DNA of 44,461 nt from Bacteroidota bacterium. GTDB lineage: Bacteria; Bacteroidota; Bacteroidia; 2-12-FULL-35-15. The notes below the pieces were generated by a model, which searched no databases, had not been told where the DNA came from, and was given only the letters and a program-made list of their open reading frames with translations. Shown here piece after piece: positions 20,676 through 28,441 of this stretch; the first letter of the stretch is position 1, and the number at the start of each line of letters is the position of its first letter. The stretch spans positions 1-44,461 of the forward strand of contig JAJTCJ010000059.1 of the NCBI GenBank assembly GCA_021323165.1, read 5' to 3'. The position numbers and the translations under genes are program-made.

Positions 20676-21886
20676 ACTTCATGATAAGCACGGTTAGCAC
20701 CTTCTCTTAAGATGACAGGAACTTCGGGATTGCTGTAGGAAAGATAATAGTAAATGTGCCCTAGCTCATGATGAGATGTTTCATACCATTCGCTGTTTGG
20801 TTCTACACTCATTAGAGAACGTACATCCTGATCATAATCCATGTGCCATGCAGAAGCATGATTGTTCTTTTTATATTTAGCATCTTTTGGTGCAGGATAC
20901 AGATCTGATTTTTCCCAGAATGTTTTTGGAAGCTCTGGAAAACCAAGGCTTACATAAAAACGTTCTCCCTGTTTTACGATCCATTCCGCATCTTTTGTTT
21001 TTAAAGCACTATCGAGGTTAATCCCTTTTACATCAACAAGGCTGCTCCAGTCCTGTCCCCAACGATTTGGAAGCCAGTGGGCGGGGATCATATCCGGAAC
21101 TTCTTTTACGCCATATTTTTTTGCGAATTCATAACGTGCATAAGTATGAAGCTCGCGAAATAAAGGTGATAGTTCTTTATTGAACTTCTGAAGCATTTCC
21201 GTCATTTCCTGAGTAGTCATACCGTAATCAGAAACCTGGTATTCGAAATAGTCTTTGTATCCAAGGCCCTGAACAGTTTTGTTACGAAGATCACGAAGAT
21301 TCAATAAGCCTTCTTTTAAACCTTTTCCGACTTCCTTACTGGCTTCCCATGCTTTTTCGCGTTTAACCAGATTTTTATCATGACCAAGGATCTCATCGAT
21401 CTGATTAGTGGTAACAGACTTTCCATCTATCTTAAAATCGAATCCGAACAGGTTCTCTGATTGTTTTGTTTCTGCTTTGATACGAGCAGAAACAAGATCT
21501 TTAAGTGTTTCAGGATTGTTTGCAGCTTTATAAATGATGCTGTTTAATTGCTTTACCTGGATCTCGGTCAGCTGATCTTTCTTTTCAAGAAATTTTCTGG
21601 CAGTCTCAATGTTTACCGTACTTCCTGTATATTTTGCCAGTTCTTCCTGCGCTTTGTTGTTTGCAACTGCGTTTGTTGAATCGCCCTCAATGATGCGGAT
21701 CTGTGTTTGCCAGGCAGCTTCGTTAGCAATGATGTTCAGCTCGCGGTATTGTTTGTTGTAAGAATCAAGATATACCTGAACGCTATCCTGGATGCCCTTA
21801 TTATCATTGTTTTTGTCATGTGTTTTATCACCACCGCATGAATAAAGTATCACTGCGCTGGCAATAAGGATAAGTTGTTTTTTCAT
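20657..21886 (-). CDS. M2-family metallopeptidase lipoprotein, N-terminal part (frame broken at about 20683)
   Basis: A dipeptidyl carboxypeptidase-like zinc enzyme. It is a lipoprotein (signal ending LYSC). The zinc motif HELGH (H373, E374, H377) and the following REGANRAYHE, whose last Glu should be the third ligand, are present. In intact relatives the HE is followed by a conserved segment (about A-M-G-x-L-x-G-L-A) leading to ENLDL. Here about 43 bases are absent, so the frame ends with VWKILI and the remainder sits at 20103-20675. As it stands it would be a truncated and probably inactive enzyme. Confidence 0.85.
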   Translation of the reverse strand: MKKQLILIASAVILYSCGGDKTHDKNNDNKGIQDSVQVYLDSYNKQYRELNIIANEAAWQTQIRIIEGDSTNAVANNKAQEELAKYTGSTVNIETARKFLEKKDQLTEIQVKQLNSIIYKAANNPETLKDLVSARIKAETKQSENLFGFDFKIDGKSVTTNQIDEILGHDKNLVKREKAWEASKEVGKGLKEGLLNLRDLRNKTVQGLGYKDYFEYQVSDYGMTTQEMTEMLQKFNKELSPLFRELHTYARYEFAKKYGVKEVPDMIPAHWLPNRWGQDWSSLVDVKGINLDSALKTKDAEWIVKQGERFYVSLGFPELPKTFWEKSDLYPAPKDAKYKKNNHASAWHMDYDQDVRSLMSVEPNSEWYETSHHELGHIYYYLSYSNPEVPVILREGANRAYHEVWKILI

Positions 21887-22021
21887 ATTATTTGTCTGTG
21901 TTTGTTCTGAGGATAAATGTAATAAAATTGATTTGTTATTTATGAAGGAAATTATGAGCGGTTAGTTATGGGGATGAAGATATATCCTTTGTATTTTATA
22001 AAAATATTTTTTTAATACTTC

Positions 22022-22437
22022 TTTAACTTTTTGAAGGCAAAAAGTTACAATCCCGCAGGTGCGGGACTTTTCATAAGGAGATTTTCAGCTTCGCTTTCGC
22101 GCGCAGAAACCGCGGCTAAATTGATTGCAAGGAAACATTTTAGGCTTTAAGTTTAATATCGGTGCAATCATTTACCGCTATCTCTTAATGAAAAGAAAGA
22201 GTCACCCCGAGAGAGGAATCTCTATTTATAAGATTCAGGTCAAATAATAATTTCGAAGCTGCGCGTTAGCTACGACCGAACGCGATGGCGTTTCGAGGTG
22301 AACCTCCTTTTACTTGAAAATCTTAGCAGAAGCTTTAGTTCTTCTGCTTTAGATTTTCTGTAAAAGGAGGAGAGGCGGGAGGAAATCGTTCGGTCTTGAA
22401 TTTTTTGTAACTTTTTGTTTCAAGACAAAAAGTTAAA
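22022..22437. repeat. Gene-free element of nested inverted repeats (MITE-like)
   Basis: The gap between 21887 and 22492 has no gene. Its ends are inverted copies: TTTAACTTTTTG...CAAAAAGTTACAA (22022-22050) and TTGTAACTTTTTG...CAAAAAGTTAAA (22405-22437), each itself a hairpin. Inside are TCCCGCA/TGCGGGA (22051-22066), TGATTGCA paired with TGCAATCA, GACCGAACG (22274-22282) paired with CGTTCGGTC (22387-22395), and a 68-base hairpin. No transposase frame is present. A non-autonomous mobile element is possible; a composite of several intergenic repeats is the alternative. Confidence 0.5.
22303..22370. repeat. Long near-perfect hairpin
   Basis: The arms at 22303-22332 and 22341-22370 pair along almost 30 bases: CCTCCTTTTAC with GTAAAAGGAGG, GAAAATCT with AGATTTTC, and AGCAGAAG with CTTCTGCT. 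Only small bulges interrupt them and the loop is 8 bases. It lies inside the larger inverted-repeat element. Confidence 0.75.
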
Positions 22438-22480
22438 ACTCGAAACGAGAAACAGAAAAACCAAATCCTTCGTTTATTTA

Positions 22481-22488
22481 TATCTTTG
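22481..22488 (+). promoter_or_regulatory. Bacteroidota-type -7 box for the glycosyltransferase
   Basis: TATCTTTG matches TAnnTTTG and ends 4 bases before the ATG at 22493. This supports that start over an in-frame ATG at 22415, which lies inside the repeat element. Confidence 0.55.
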
Positions 22489-22492
22489 TGCA

Positions 22493-23638
22493 ATGTCTGA
22501 ACAAAAGCAAAAAGTCATTATAGTAGGCCCTGCATTTCCTTTAAGAGGGGGTATTGCTAATTTTAATGAAGCATTATGCCGTGCTCTTCAGCAAGATGGT
22601 ACAGAGGTAAAGATATATTCATTCTCACTTCAGTATCCCGGGTTTCTTTTCCCGGGTAAAACTCAATATGATACGGGAAATGGGCCTCAGGATATTCAGA
22701 TCATAACCACAATCAATTCTGTAAACCCTTTGAACTGGATAAAAGTAGCAAGAGCTATCAAAAAAGAAAAACCAGATTATGTTATTTTCAGATACTGGCT
22801 TCCGTTTATGGGACCATGCCTTGGAACCATTGCAAAACTGATTAAAAAAGGTACTTCTATAAAAACCATCGCAATAACGGATAATGTTATTCCTCATGAA
22901 AAGCGGCCGGGTGATACAGCCTTTACAAAATACTTTATTAACCAAATGGATGGTTTTATTGCAATGTCACAAGCGGTTTTAGCTGATCTGAGCTTCTTTA
23001 CCAAATCAGACAAAAAGCGATTTCTGCCACATCCGATCTATGATATATTTGGAGAGAAAGCCGGAAAAGAAGAATCTTTGAAACAGTTAGGATTACCAGT
23101 TACGGATAAGTATATTTTATTCTTTGGATTTATCCGGAAATATAAAGGTTTGGACCTGTTGCTTAGTGCTATGTCAGATGATCGGATAAAAAGAATGGGT
23201 ATTAAATTGATCGTTGCAGGAGAATATTATGAGGATGAAGCACCATACAACGAGTTGATACGGAATAAAGGTCTTGAAAACTCTGTTATTTTAAGGACTG
23301 AATATATCCTTTCGGAAAAGGTTCGTTTTTACTTTTCAGCATGCGACATGGTTGCTCAACCTTACAGAACAGCAACTCAAAGCGGTGTTACTCAAATTGC
23401 CTATCATTTTGAAAAGCCAATGTTAGTAACCAATGTAGGTGGTTTGCCAGAAATTGTTCCGGATAAGGTTGTGGGATATGTTACTGACATCGATCCGAAC
23501 TCCATTGCCAGTGCTATTGTTGATTTTTACGAAAATAAACGTGAAACTGAATTTACCGTTAATACTGCCATCGAAAAACAGCGCTTTTTATGGAGCACAT
23601 TTGTAAAGGGTGTGAAGGACCTTTACGAAAAATTATAA
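22493..23638 (+). CDS. Glycosyltransferase family 4 protein
   Basis: A GT-B fold enzyme that transfers a sugar from a nucleotide donor to a cell-surface glycan or lipid. The N-terminal domain begins KVIIVGPAFPLRGGIANFNE. The C-terminal donor domain has FFGFIRKYKGLDLLL and the late segment QSGVTQIAYHFEKPMLVTNV followed by GGLPE, typical of GT4 enzymes. The chosen start gives 381 residues; the longer frame adds 26 residues read from a palindromic repeat. No other surface-sugar genes are nearby, so the substrate is unknown. Confidence 0.85.
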   Translation: MSEQKQKVIIVGPAFPLRGGIANFNEALCRALQQDGTEVKIYSFSLQYPGFLFPGKTQYDTGNGPQDIQIITTINSVNPLNWIKVARAIKKEKPDYVIFRYWLPFMGPCLGTIAKLIKKGTSIKTIAITDNVIPHEKRPGDTAFTKYFINQMDGFIAMSQAVLADLSFFTKSDKKRFLPHPIYDIFGEKAGKEESLKQLGLPVTDKYILFFGFIRKYKGLDLLLSAMSDDRIKRMGIKLIVAGEYYEDEAPYNELIRNKGLENSVILRTEYILSEKVRFYFSACDMVAQPYRTATQSGVTQIAYHFEKPMLVTNVGGLPEIVPDKVVGYVTDIDPNSIASAIVDFYENKRETEFTVNTAIEKQRFLWSTFVKGVKDLYEKL

Positions 23639-23700
23639 ATCATGTATTATAAATTATAGATTCCAACCGTTACTGACTTTGTTGAAATTCCTAAATTCAT

Positions 23701-23745
23701 TTACTTAGCCTTAATAACCATTAACCAATAACCCATTAACCTAAA
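23701..23745 (-). repeat. R1 dispersed repeat, reverse copy
   Basis: On the plus strand this reads as AGCC followed by repeated TTAATAACC, ATTAACC and AATAACCC units. It is the reverse complement of the TTATT/GGTTATT blocks found after several stop codons elsewhere in the window. The rest of the 243-base gap holds only a promoter. Confidence 0.45.
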
Positions 23746-23759
23746 TTAATGGTTTGATT

Positions 23760-23793
23760 TTTGGGAAAGACTCCCTGAAATTTCGTATTTTTG
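23760..23793 (+). promoter_or_regulatory. Sigma-A-type promoter for the MORN-protein/mnmA pair
   Basis: TTTG (23760-23763), a 22-base spacer, then TATTTTTG (23786-23793). It implies a leader of about 80 bases before the ATG at 23882. Confidence 0.55.
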
Positions 23794-23881
23794 CAGTGTT
23801 TTTACACGGAAATACTGCATTTTTCTCTACTTGTACCCTTTTATTAAATCTGCGTTATAGTAAAAACATAAACTTAGGCTT

Positions 23882-24661
23882 ATGAACAAATTAAAACTGA
23901 TCTTGTTATTCTTATGTATAACTGCTATTGGAACAGCCCAGGAAGCGCCTAATAAAACGGATGCTACCGGAAAAAAGCAAGGTCATTGGATAAAATTGGA
24001 TATTAATAAGAAAAAGGTATATGATGGTAATTTTGTAAATAACGTTCCAACCGGATTATTCACGTATTACTATCCTACAGGAGAAAAGAAAGCAGAAAGT
24101 GTTTTTTCAAAGAACGGATCAGTATCACGTACGAAAATGTTTACAGTTGGCGGAAAGATCATGGGAGAAGGTAAATATATCAATGAAAAGAAAGATAGTA
24201 TCTGGAAATTTTATGATGAGGATGGAGGCTTACTGGCAGAAGAGAATTATCTGAATGGATTAAAGGATGGAAAAAGTAAAGTTTTCTATATGAACAAGCA
24301 ATTGGCGGAGGAAAGAATGTGGAAGCAGGGTGTCCTACATGGAACAAGAATAAAGTATTTTGAAGATGGTGGAATAAAATATAAGGGTCAGTATGTGGAT
24401 GGCAAAGTAGAAGGAAAGGTCACTTTTTACCAGCCAGGCGGAAAAATCGATGCTGAAGGTGTTTATATCAATGATCTTAAGCACGGCATCTGGAAATATT
24501 ATAAGGAAGACGGGACTTTAAAGAGAACAGATACATATAATAACGGCAGGTTATTGAGCCCAAATCCAAATGAAATTCCGAAAGAACAATACGAAAAAGA
24601 AAAACAAAAGTATGAGAATTTCGAAATGAAAGATCCTACAGAAAATTACAGTCCGAATTAA
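23882..24661 (+). CDS. Secreted MORN-variant repeat protein (YwqK-like)
   Basis: A signal peptide (ending GTAQ) is followed by seven or so repeats of about 23 residues with the pattern G-x-Y-x-x-(G/D)-x-x-x-G-x-W/F-x-x-Y. Examples are DGNFVNNVPTGLFTYYYPTG, EENYLNGLKDGKSKVFY and EGVYINDLKHGIWKYYKEDG. These match the MORN_2 repeats often labelled YwqK antitoxin-like, although no toxin is present. The repeat is a structural module and does not reveal the role. Its stop and the mnmA start are one base apart, so the two genes are co-transcribed. Confidence 0.8.
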   Translation: MNKLKLILLFLCITAIGTAQEAPNKTDATGKKQGHWIKLDINKKKVYDGNFVNNVPTGLFTYYYPTGEKKAESVFSKNGSVSRTKMFTVGGKIMGEGKYINEKKDSIWKFYDEDGGLLAEENYLNGLKDGKSKVFYMNKQLAEERMWKQGVLHGTRIKYFEDGGIKYKGQYVDGKVEGKVTFYQPGGKIDAEGVYINDLKHGIWKYYKEDGTLKRTDTYNNGRLLSPNPNEIPKEQYEKEKQKYENFEMKDPTENYSPN

Positions 24662-24662
24662 A

Positions 24663-25766
24663 ATGAGCAAAAAAGGGAAAGTATTATTGGCAATGAGTGG
24701 CGGTATCGACAGTTCGATAGCAGCTTTGTTACTTCATGAGCAGGGATATGAAGTTGTGGGGATCACAATGAAAACATGGGATTATGCTTCTTCAGGCGGA
24801 TCGAGTAAAGAAACCGGCTGCTGTAGTCTTGATAGTATCAATGATGCCCGCATGCTTGCTGTAAATCTTGGTTTTCCTCATTATATTCTTGATATAAGAA
24901 ACGAATTCGGAAATTATATCATAGATAATTTTGTTGATGAATACCTTGCGGGAAGAACCCCAAATCCATGTGTTCTTTGCAATACCCACATTAAATGGGA
25001 AGCTCTCTTAAAACGTGCTGATATGCTGGATTGCGAATTCATTGCGACCGGACATTATGCAAGGATCCGTGAGGAAAATAGTCGTTTTGTTGTTTCAAGA
25101 GGATTAGATACAACAAAAGATCAGTCCTATGTGCTTTGGGGACTTACACAGGAAAGTTTAAAAAGAACCATTTTTCCTTTGCAGGATTTCCGTAAATCGG
25201 AGATAAAGCAAATGGCAAAAGATAACGGATATATTGACCTTGCAAATAAAAGTGAAAGCTATGAGATCTGTTTTGTTCCTGATAATGATTACCGTGGCTT
25301 TTTAAAGCGCAGAGTGGAGGGCCTGGAACAAAAAGTTGACGGAGGAAATTTTATTGACCGCACCGGAAAAGTCTTAGGAAAGCATAAAGGATTTCCGTTT
25401 TATACTATCGGTCAGCGTAAAGGCCTTGAGATAGCTGTTGGCGAGCCCTTGCATGTTCTGGAAATCGTTCCTGAAACAAATACTGTTGTACTTGGAAGTA
25501 AAGAAGAACTGGAAGAACAGGAAATGATTGTAGGTAAATATAATCTTATTAAATACGCCTCTCTTCCTGAGAATTTTGAAACTTTGACTAAGATCAGGTA
25601 CAAAGATGCAGGCAGCATGGCAACTGTTTCCCATAAAGGTGATAAGTTGAACGTTTTATTTCATAAGCCGGTTTCTGCAATTGCCCCCGGACAATCAGCT
25701 GTTTTTTATGAAGGGGACGATCTGGTTGGTGGAGGAATAATTGAAAGACAAAGAATAATTTTATAG
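24663..25766 (+). CDS. mnmA: tRNA-specific 2-thiouridylase MnmA
   Basis: Thiolates uridine 34 of Lys, Glu and Gln tRNAs. It has the PP-loop AMSGGIDSS, the catalytic cysteine in NPCVLC (C103), the second cysteine in SYEICFVP (C203), the GHYAR segment, and the C-terminal barrel with GQRKGLEIAVG. At 367 residues it is full length. It follows the MORN-repeat gene by one base and is closed by a strong terminator. Confidence 0.97.
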   Translation: MSKKGKVLLAMSGGIDSSIAALLLHEQGYEVVGITMKTWDYASSGGSSKETGCCSLDSINDARMLAVNLGFPHYILDIRNEFGNYIIDNFVDEYLAGRTPNPCVLCNTHIKWEALLKRADMLDCEFIATGHYARIREENSRFVVSRGLDTTKDQSYVLWGLTQESLKRTIFPLQDFRKSEIKQMAKDNGYIDLANKSESYEICFVPDNDYRGFLKRRVEGLEQKVDGGNFIDRTGKVLGKHKGFPFYTIGQRKGLEIAVGEPLHVLEIVPETNTVVLGSKEELEEQEMIVGKYNLIKYASLPENFETLTKIRYKDAGSMATVSHKGDKLNVLFHKPVSAIAPGQSAVFYEGDDLVGGGIIERQRIIL

Positions 25767-25768
25767 TT

Positions 25769-25806
25769 AAAAAAGCTCTGTGGAATAAACAGAGCTTTTT
25801 TATTTT
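25769..25806 (+). terminator. Rho-independent terminator after mnmA
   Basis: AAAAAGCTCTGT (25770-25781) pairs perfectly with ACAGAGCTTTTT (25789-25800) across a 7-base loop and is followed by T-rich sequence, immediately after the stop codon. Confidence 0.9.
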
Positions 25807-25892
25807 ATTATTATTTTTTAAGGTTTGATTTGAATATAGGAACAAGCTCCTTCAAACAAAAATTCTTATCTTAGTAACATAAACTACTTGCA

Positions 25893-26660
25893 TTGAACAG
25901 GATATTTTTAATATTGTTTTTCTCAATTCTTTTTTGCGGAATTTCATCCTGCTCAAAAGATCCCGGACCGAATCCAGATCTGGGATATAATTATTTTCCC
26001 GACCAGGTGGGCAGGTATGTTGTTTATACCGTTGATTCCTTTTATTACGATGCAAGTGCAAATCCACCTATCATCGACACAATAAAATTCCAGATCAAAG
26101 AAAAGATTCAGTCTGTTTACACAGATAATGAGGGACGTCCAACCATGAGACTGGAGAGATATATTAAATATTATGATCCACTCGTTCCTTATTCTAATAT
26201 GAGTTGGACCTTAAAAGATGTCTGGTCTCAGAATAAGACTTTAAGAACAGCAGAAAAGGTAGAAGAGAATTTACGTTATATAAAGCTTGCATTTCCGATA
26301 AAAGAAGCGCAAGAATGGAATGGGAATGCTCAGAATTCGCAAGATGCTCAGAATTATTTTTATGCTTTCTTTGATCAGGCCAGAACAATCGGGAATATTA
26401 AATTCGATTCGGTCTTACAGGTTACTCAACAAAATGAATCCAGTCTTGTACACTTGAAATATAATGAAGAAAAATATGCCCGGAATGTAGGTTTGATCTA
26501 TAAGCGCGGAATTAATATTGAGTCCCAGCCGCCTTCCAGTTGGAACTCGCTTCCTTTTGGAAGTGATTCATTGACATTATTCTTTGATAAGCTAATCTTA
26601 ACGAGGATTACTTCCGGTACACAATATACAATGACAGTTAACTCTTATGGTATTGAATAA
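25893..26660 (+). CDS. Hypothetical lipoprotein
   Basis: 255 residues with a lipoprotein signal (FCGISSC, Cys near residue 20) followed by SKDPGPNPDLGYNYFPDQVG. The start is TTG; no in-frame ATG fits ahead of the signal peptide. I recognise no domain. The beta-rich sequence with RYVVYTVDSFYYD resembles small Bacteroidota lipoproteins of unknown function. It ends one base before the subtilase start, so the two are probably one transcript, and it may assist or accompany that protease. Confidence 0.75.
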   Translation: MNRIFLILFFSILFCGISSCSKDPGPNPDLGYNYFPDQVGRYVVYTVDSFYYDASANPPIIDTIKFQIKEKIQSVYTDNEGRPTMRLERYIKYYDPLVPYSNMSWTLKDVWSQNKTLRTAEKVEENLRYIKLAFPIKEAQEWNGNAQNSQDAQNYFYAFFDQARTIGNIKFDSVLQVTQQNESSLVHLKYNEEKYARNVGLIYKRGINIESQPPSSWNSLPFGSDSLTLFFDKLILTRITSGTQYTMTVNSYGIE

Positions 26661-26661
26661 A

Positions 26662-28320
26662 ATGAAAACAAAATTATTACTCTTCTTAATTTTACTTTCT
26701 TCTAATATTTCCTTGTCACAAACCACAACAAATTACTGGATCATATTTAAAGATAAAAATTCAAGTCCCTATTCATTAGAACGTCCTGAAGAGTTCCTGT
26801 CTCAAAGAGCTATAAACAGGAGAGCAAATCAGCATATATCTCTGAAGCAAAGAGATATTCCTGTTAATCCTGCTTATGTAGTTGGTGTTTCAGAGCTTGG
26901 GGCTAAAATAAAGAACAGGTCTAAATGGATGAACGGTATCACTGTTACTGTAACAGATAATTCTATTCCTGATAAGATCGCAGCTTTACCTTATGTCAAG
27001 AGTATCACAAAAATCGTGGTAATTCCATCTTTAAAAGCTGATACTAAATTTGAAACAGAAACTAATATTATTGTTGAATCACAAGACTTACGTCAGGGAG
27101 TTGTGGGTTATAATTATGGTCCTTCTTTGAACCAGGCATCAATGATAGGTGCGGATTGTATGCATAACTGGGGTTACTCAGGGCAGGGAATGGTCATAGC
27201 TGTGCTGGATGCAGGTTTTACCAATGCAAATATTCTTCCTGCTTTTGACAGTATTCGTCTTAATAATCAGATCCTTGGCTGTCGCGATTTTGTTACAGGA
27301 GATACTATGGTATATGAGGATCATTATCATGGGATGAATGTTCTTTCCACAATGGCCGGGAATCTGCCGGGGAAAATTGTTGGAACAGCTCCTAAAGCAA
27401 GTTACTGGTTATTGCGTACTGAAGATGGATCTTCCGAAACGATCCAGGAAGAGATCAATTGGATGGTGGGTGCTGAATTTGCTGATAGCGTAGGGGCTGA
27501 TATAATTAATTCATCTTTAGGTTATACAAAATTCGATGACACAACAACTAGTCATACGTTTGCCGACATGGACGGAAATACAACTATAGTTACCAAGGCA
27601 GCCGACTGGGCTGCAGAAACGGGGATGTTTGTTGTTTCCAGTGCAGGAAATGATGGAACAAGTCCATGGAAAAAGATAGCTGCACCGGCTGATGCTGATA
27701 GTGTTCTTACGGTGGGTTCAGTTGATGCTTTTGAGAACGTAAGCAGCTTCAGCTCAAGAGGTCCAACTGCAGATGGAAGGATAAAACCAAATACAGTTGC
27801 CCAAGGAGGACCCGCTATTACAGCTGCAAATGGAGGTGACATAACTGCAAACAACGGGACTTCATTTTCCGGACCGATCACGGCAGGAGCAGTTGCCTGT
27901 TTATGGCAGGCTAATCCGGGCAGGACAAACATGGAATTGATGCTTGCAATACATCAGAGTTCAAGTCAGTACCTATCGCCTGATACTGTTAAAGGTTACG
28001 GAATACCTGATTTTTGCTGGGCTAATTTCATTCTTGCTGGAATCAATGAAAATATTCTTGAAGAAGAAATATTAAATGTTTACCCTAATCCTTTTAGTTC
28101 AGGTTTTGAAGTAAATTATTATTCAGGTACCAAACAGAATGCGGTCGTGGAATTACTGGATATTTCAGGTAGAAGCATTAGTCTGAATGAGCAATCATTA
28201 GAAATGAATGTTAAAAACAAATTCTCTGTTCAAGGGTCTGAGAAATTAGCGAATGGGATCTACATACTTCAGATCAGAACGGCTGATAAGATCCTTACAA
28301 AAAAGCTTATTAAAGAATAA
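26662..28320 (+). CDS. S8 (subtilisin-like) serine protease with type IX sorting domain
   Basis: A signal peptide (ending SLSQ), an N-terminal propeptide-like region (about residues 25-130), and the S8 catalytic domain with Asp183 (VLDAGF), His223 (HYHGM), the AGNDG oxyanion segment and Ser401 (NGTSFSGP). The C-terminal 80 residues are a Por-type secretion tail (LNVYPNPFSSGFEV ... NGIYILQI ... KKLIKE), marking export by type IX secretion. The ATG at 26662 is preferred to one at 26647, which overlaps the previous gene and weakens the signal peptide. All catalytic residues are present. Confidence 0.95.
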   Translation: MKTKLLLFLILLSSNISLSQTTTNYWIIFKDKNSSPYSLERPEEFLSQRAINRRANQHISLKQRDIPVNPAYVVGVSELGAKIKNRSKWMNGITVTVTDNSIPDKIAALPYVKSITKIVVIPSLKADTKFETETNIIVESQDLRQGVVGYNYGPSLNQASMIGADCMHNWGYSGQGMVIAVLDAGFTNANILPAFDSIRLNNQILGCRDFVTGDTMVYEDHYHGMNVLSTMAGNLPGKIVGTAPKASYWLLRTEDGSSETIQEEINWMVGAEFADSVGADIINSSLGYTKFDDTTTSHTFADMDGNTTIVTKAADWAAETGMFVVSSAGNDGTSPWKKIAAPADADSVLTVGSVDAFENVSSFSSRGPTADGRIKPNTVAQGGPAITAANGGDITANNGTSFSGPITAGAVACLWQANPGRTNMELMLAIHQSSSQYLSPDTVKGYGIPDFCWANFILAGINENILEEEILNVYPNPFSSGFEVNYYSGTKQNAVVELLDISGRSISLNEQSLEMNVKNKFSVQGSEKLANGIYILQIRTADKILTKKLIKE

Positions 28321-28335
28321 AAGTTTTTATTTCTA

Positions 28336-28385
28336 AGCGCTAAGGTTCAAAGTATATCTGCTTTGAGTTTTAGCGTTTGTTTTTA
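28336..28385 (+). terminator. Probable terminator after the subtilase
   Basis: AGCGCTAAGGTTCAAAG (28336-28352) pairs with CTTTGAGTTTTAGCGTT (28361-28377), with a few G-T pairs and mismatches, over an 8-base loop. It is followed by TGTTTTTA. Confidence 0.6.
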
Positions 28386-28441
28386 AAACCATTTTTTTTG
28401 CATCTTTACTTCTGTATTTTCCAAAACAAATTATATAGCAT

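Noticed and set aside
20657-20690. Programmed ribosomal frameshift joining the two M2 peptidase frames
   Set aside because: No slippery heptamer is present, and a frameshift would not restore the conserved block that is absent. The same reasoning applies near 15312, 32038 and 35785.
22415-22492. Upstream ATG that would lengthen the glycosyltransferase by 26 residues
   Set aside because: It lies in the hairpin end of the repeat element, and the TATCTTTG promoter box is downstream of it.
23882-24661. Toxin-antitoxin system suggested by the YwqK-type label of MORN_2 proteins
   Set aside because: The protein has a signal peptide, its neighbour is mnmA, and no toxin-like gene is present.
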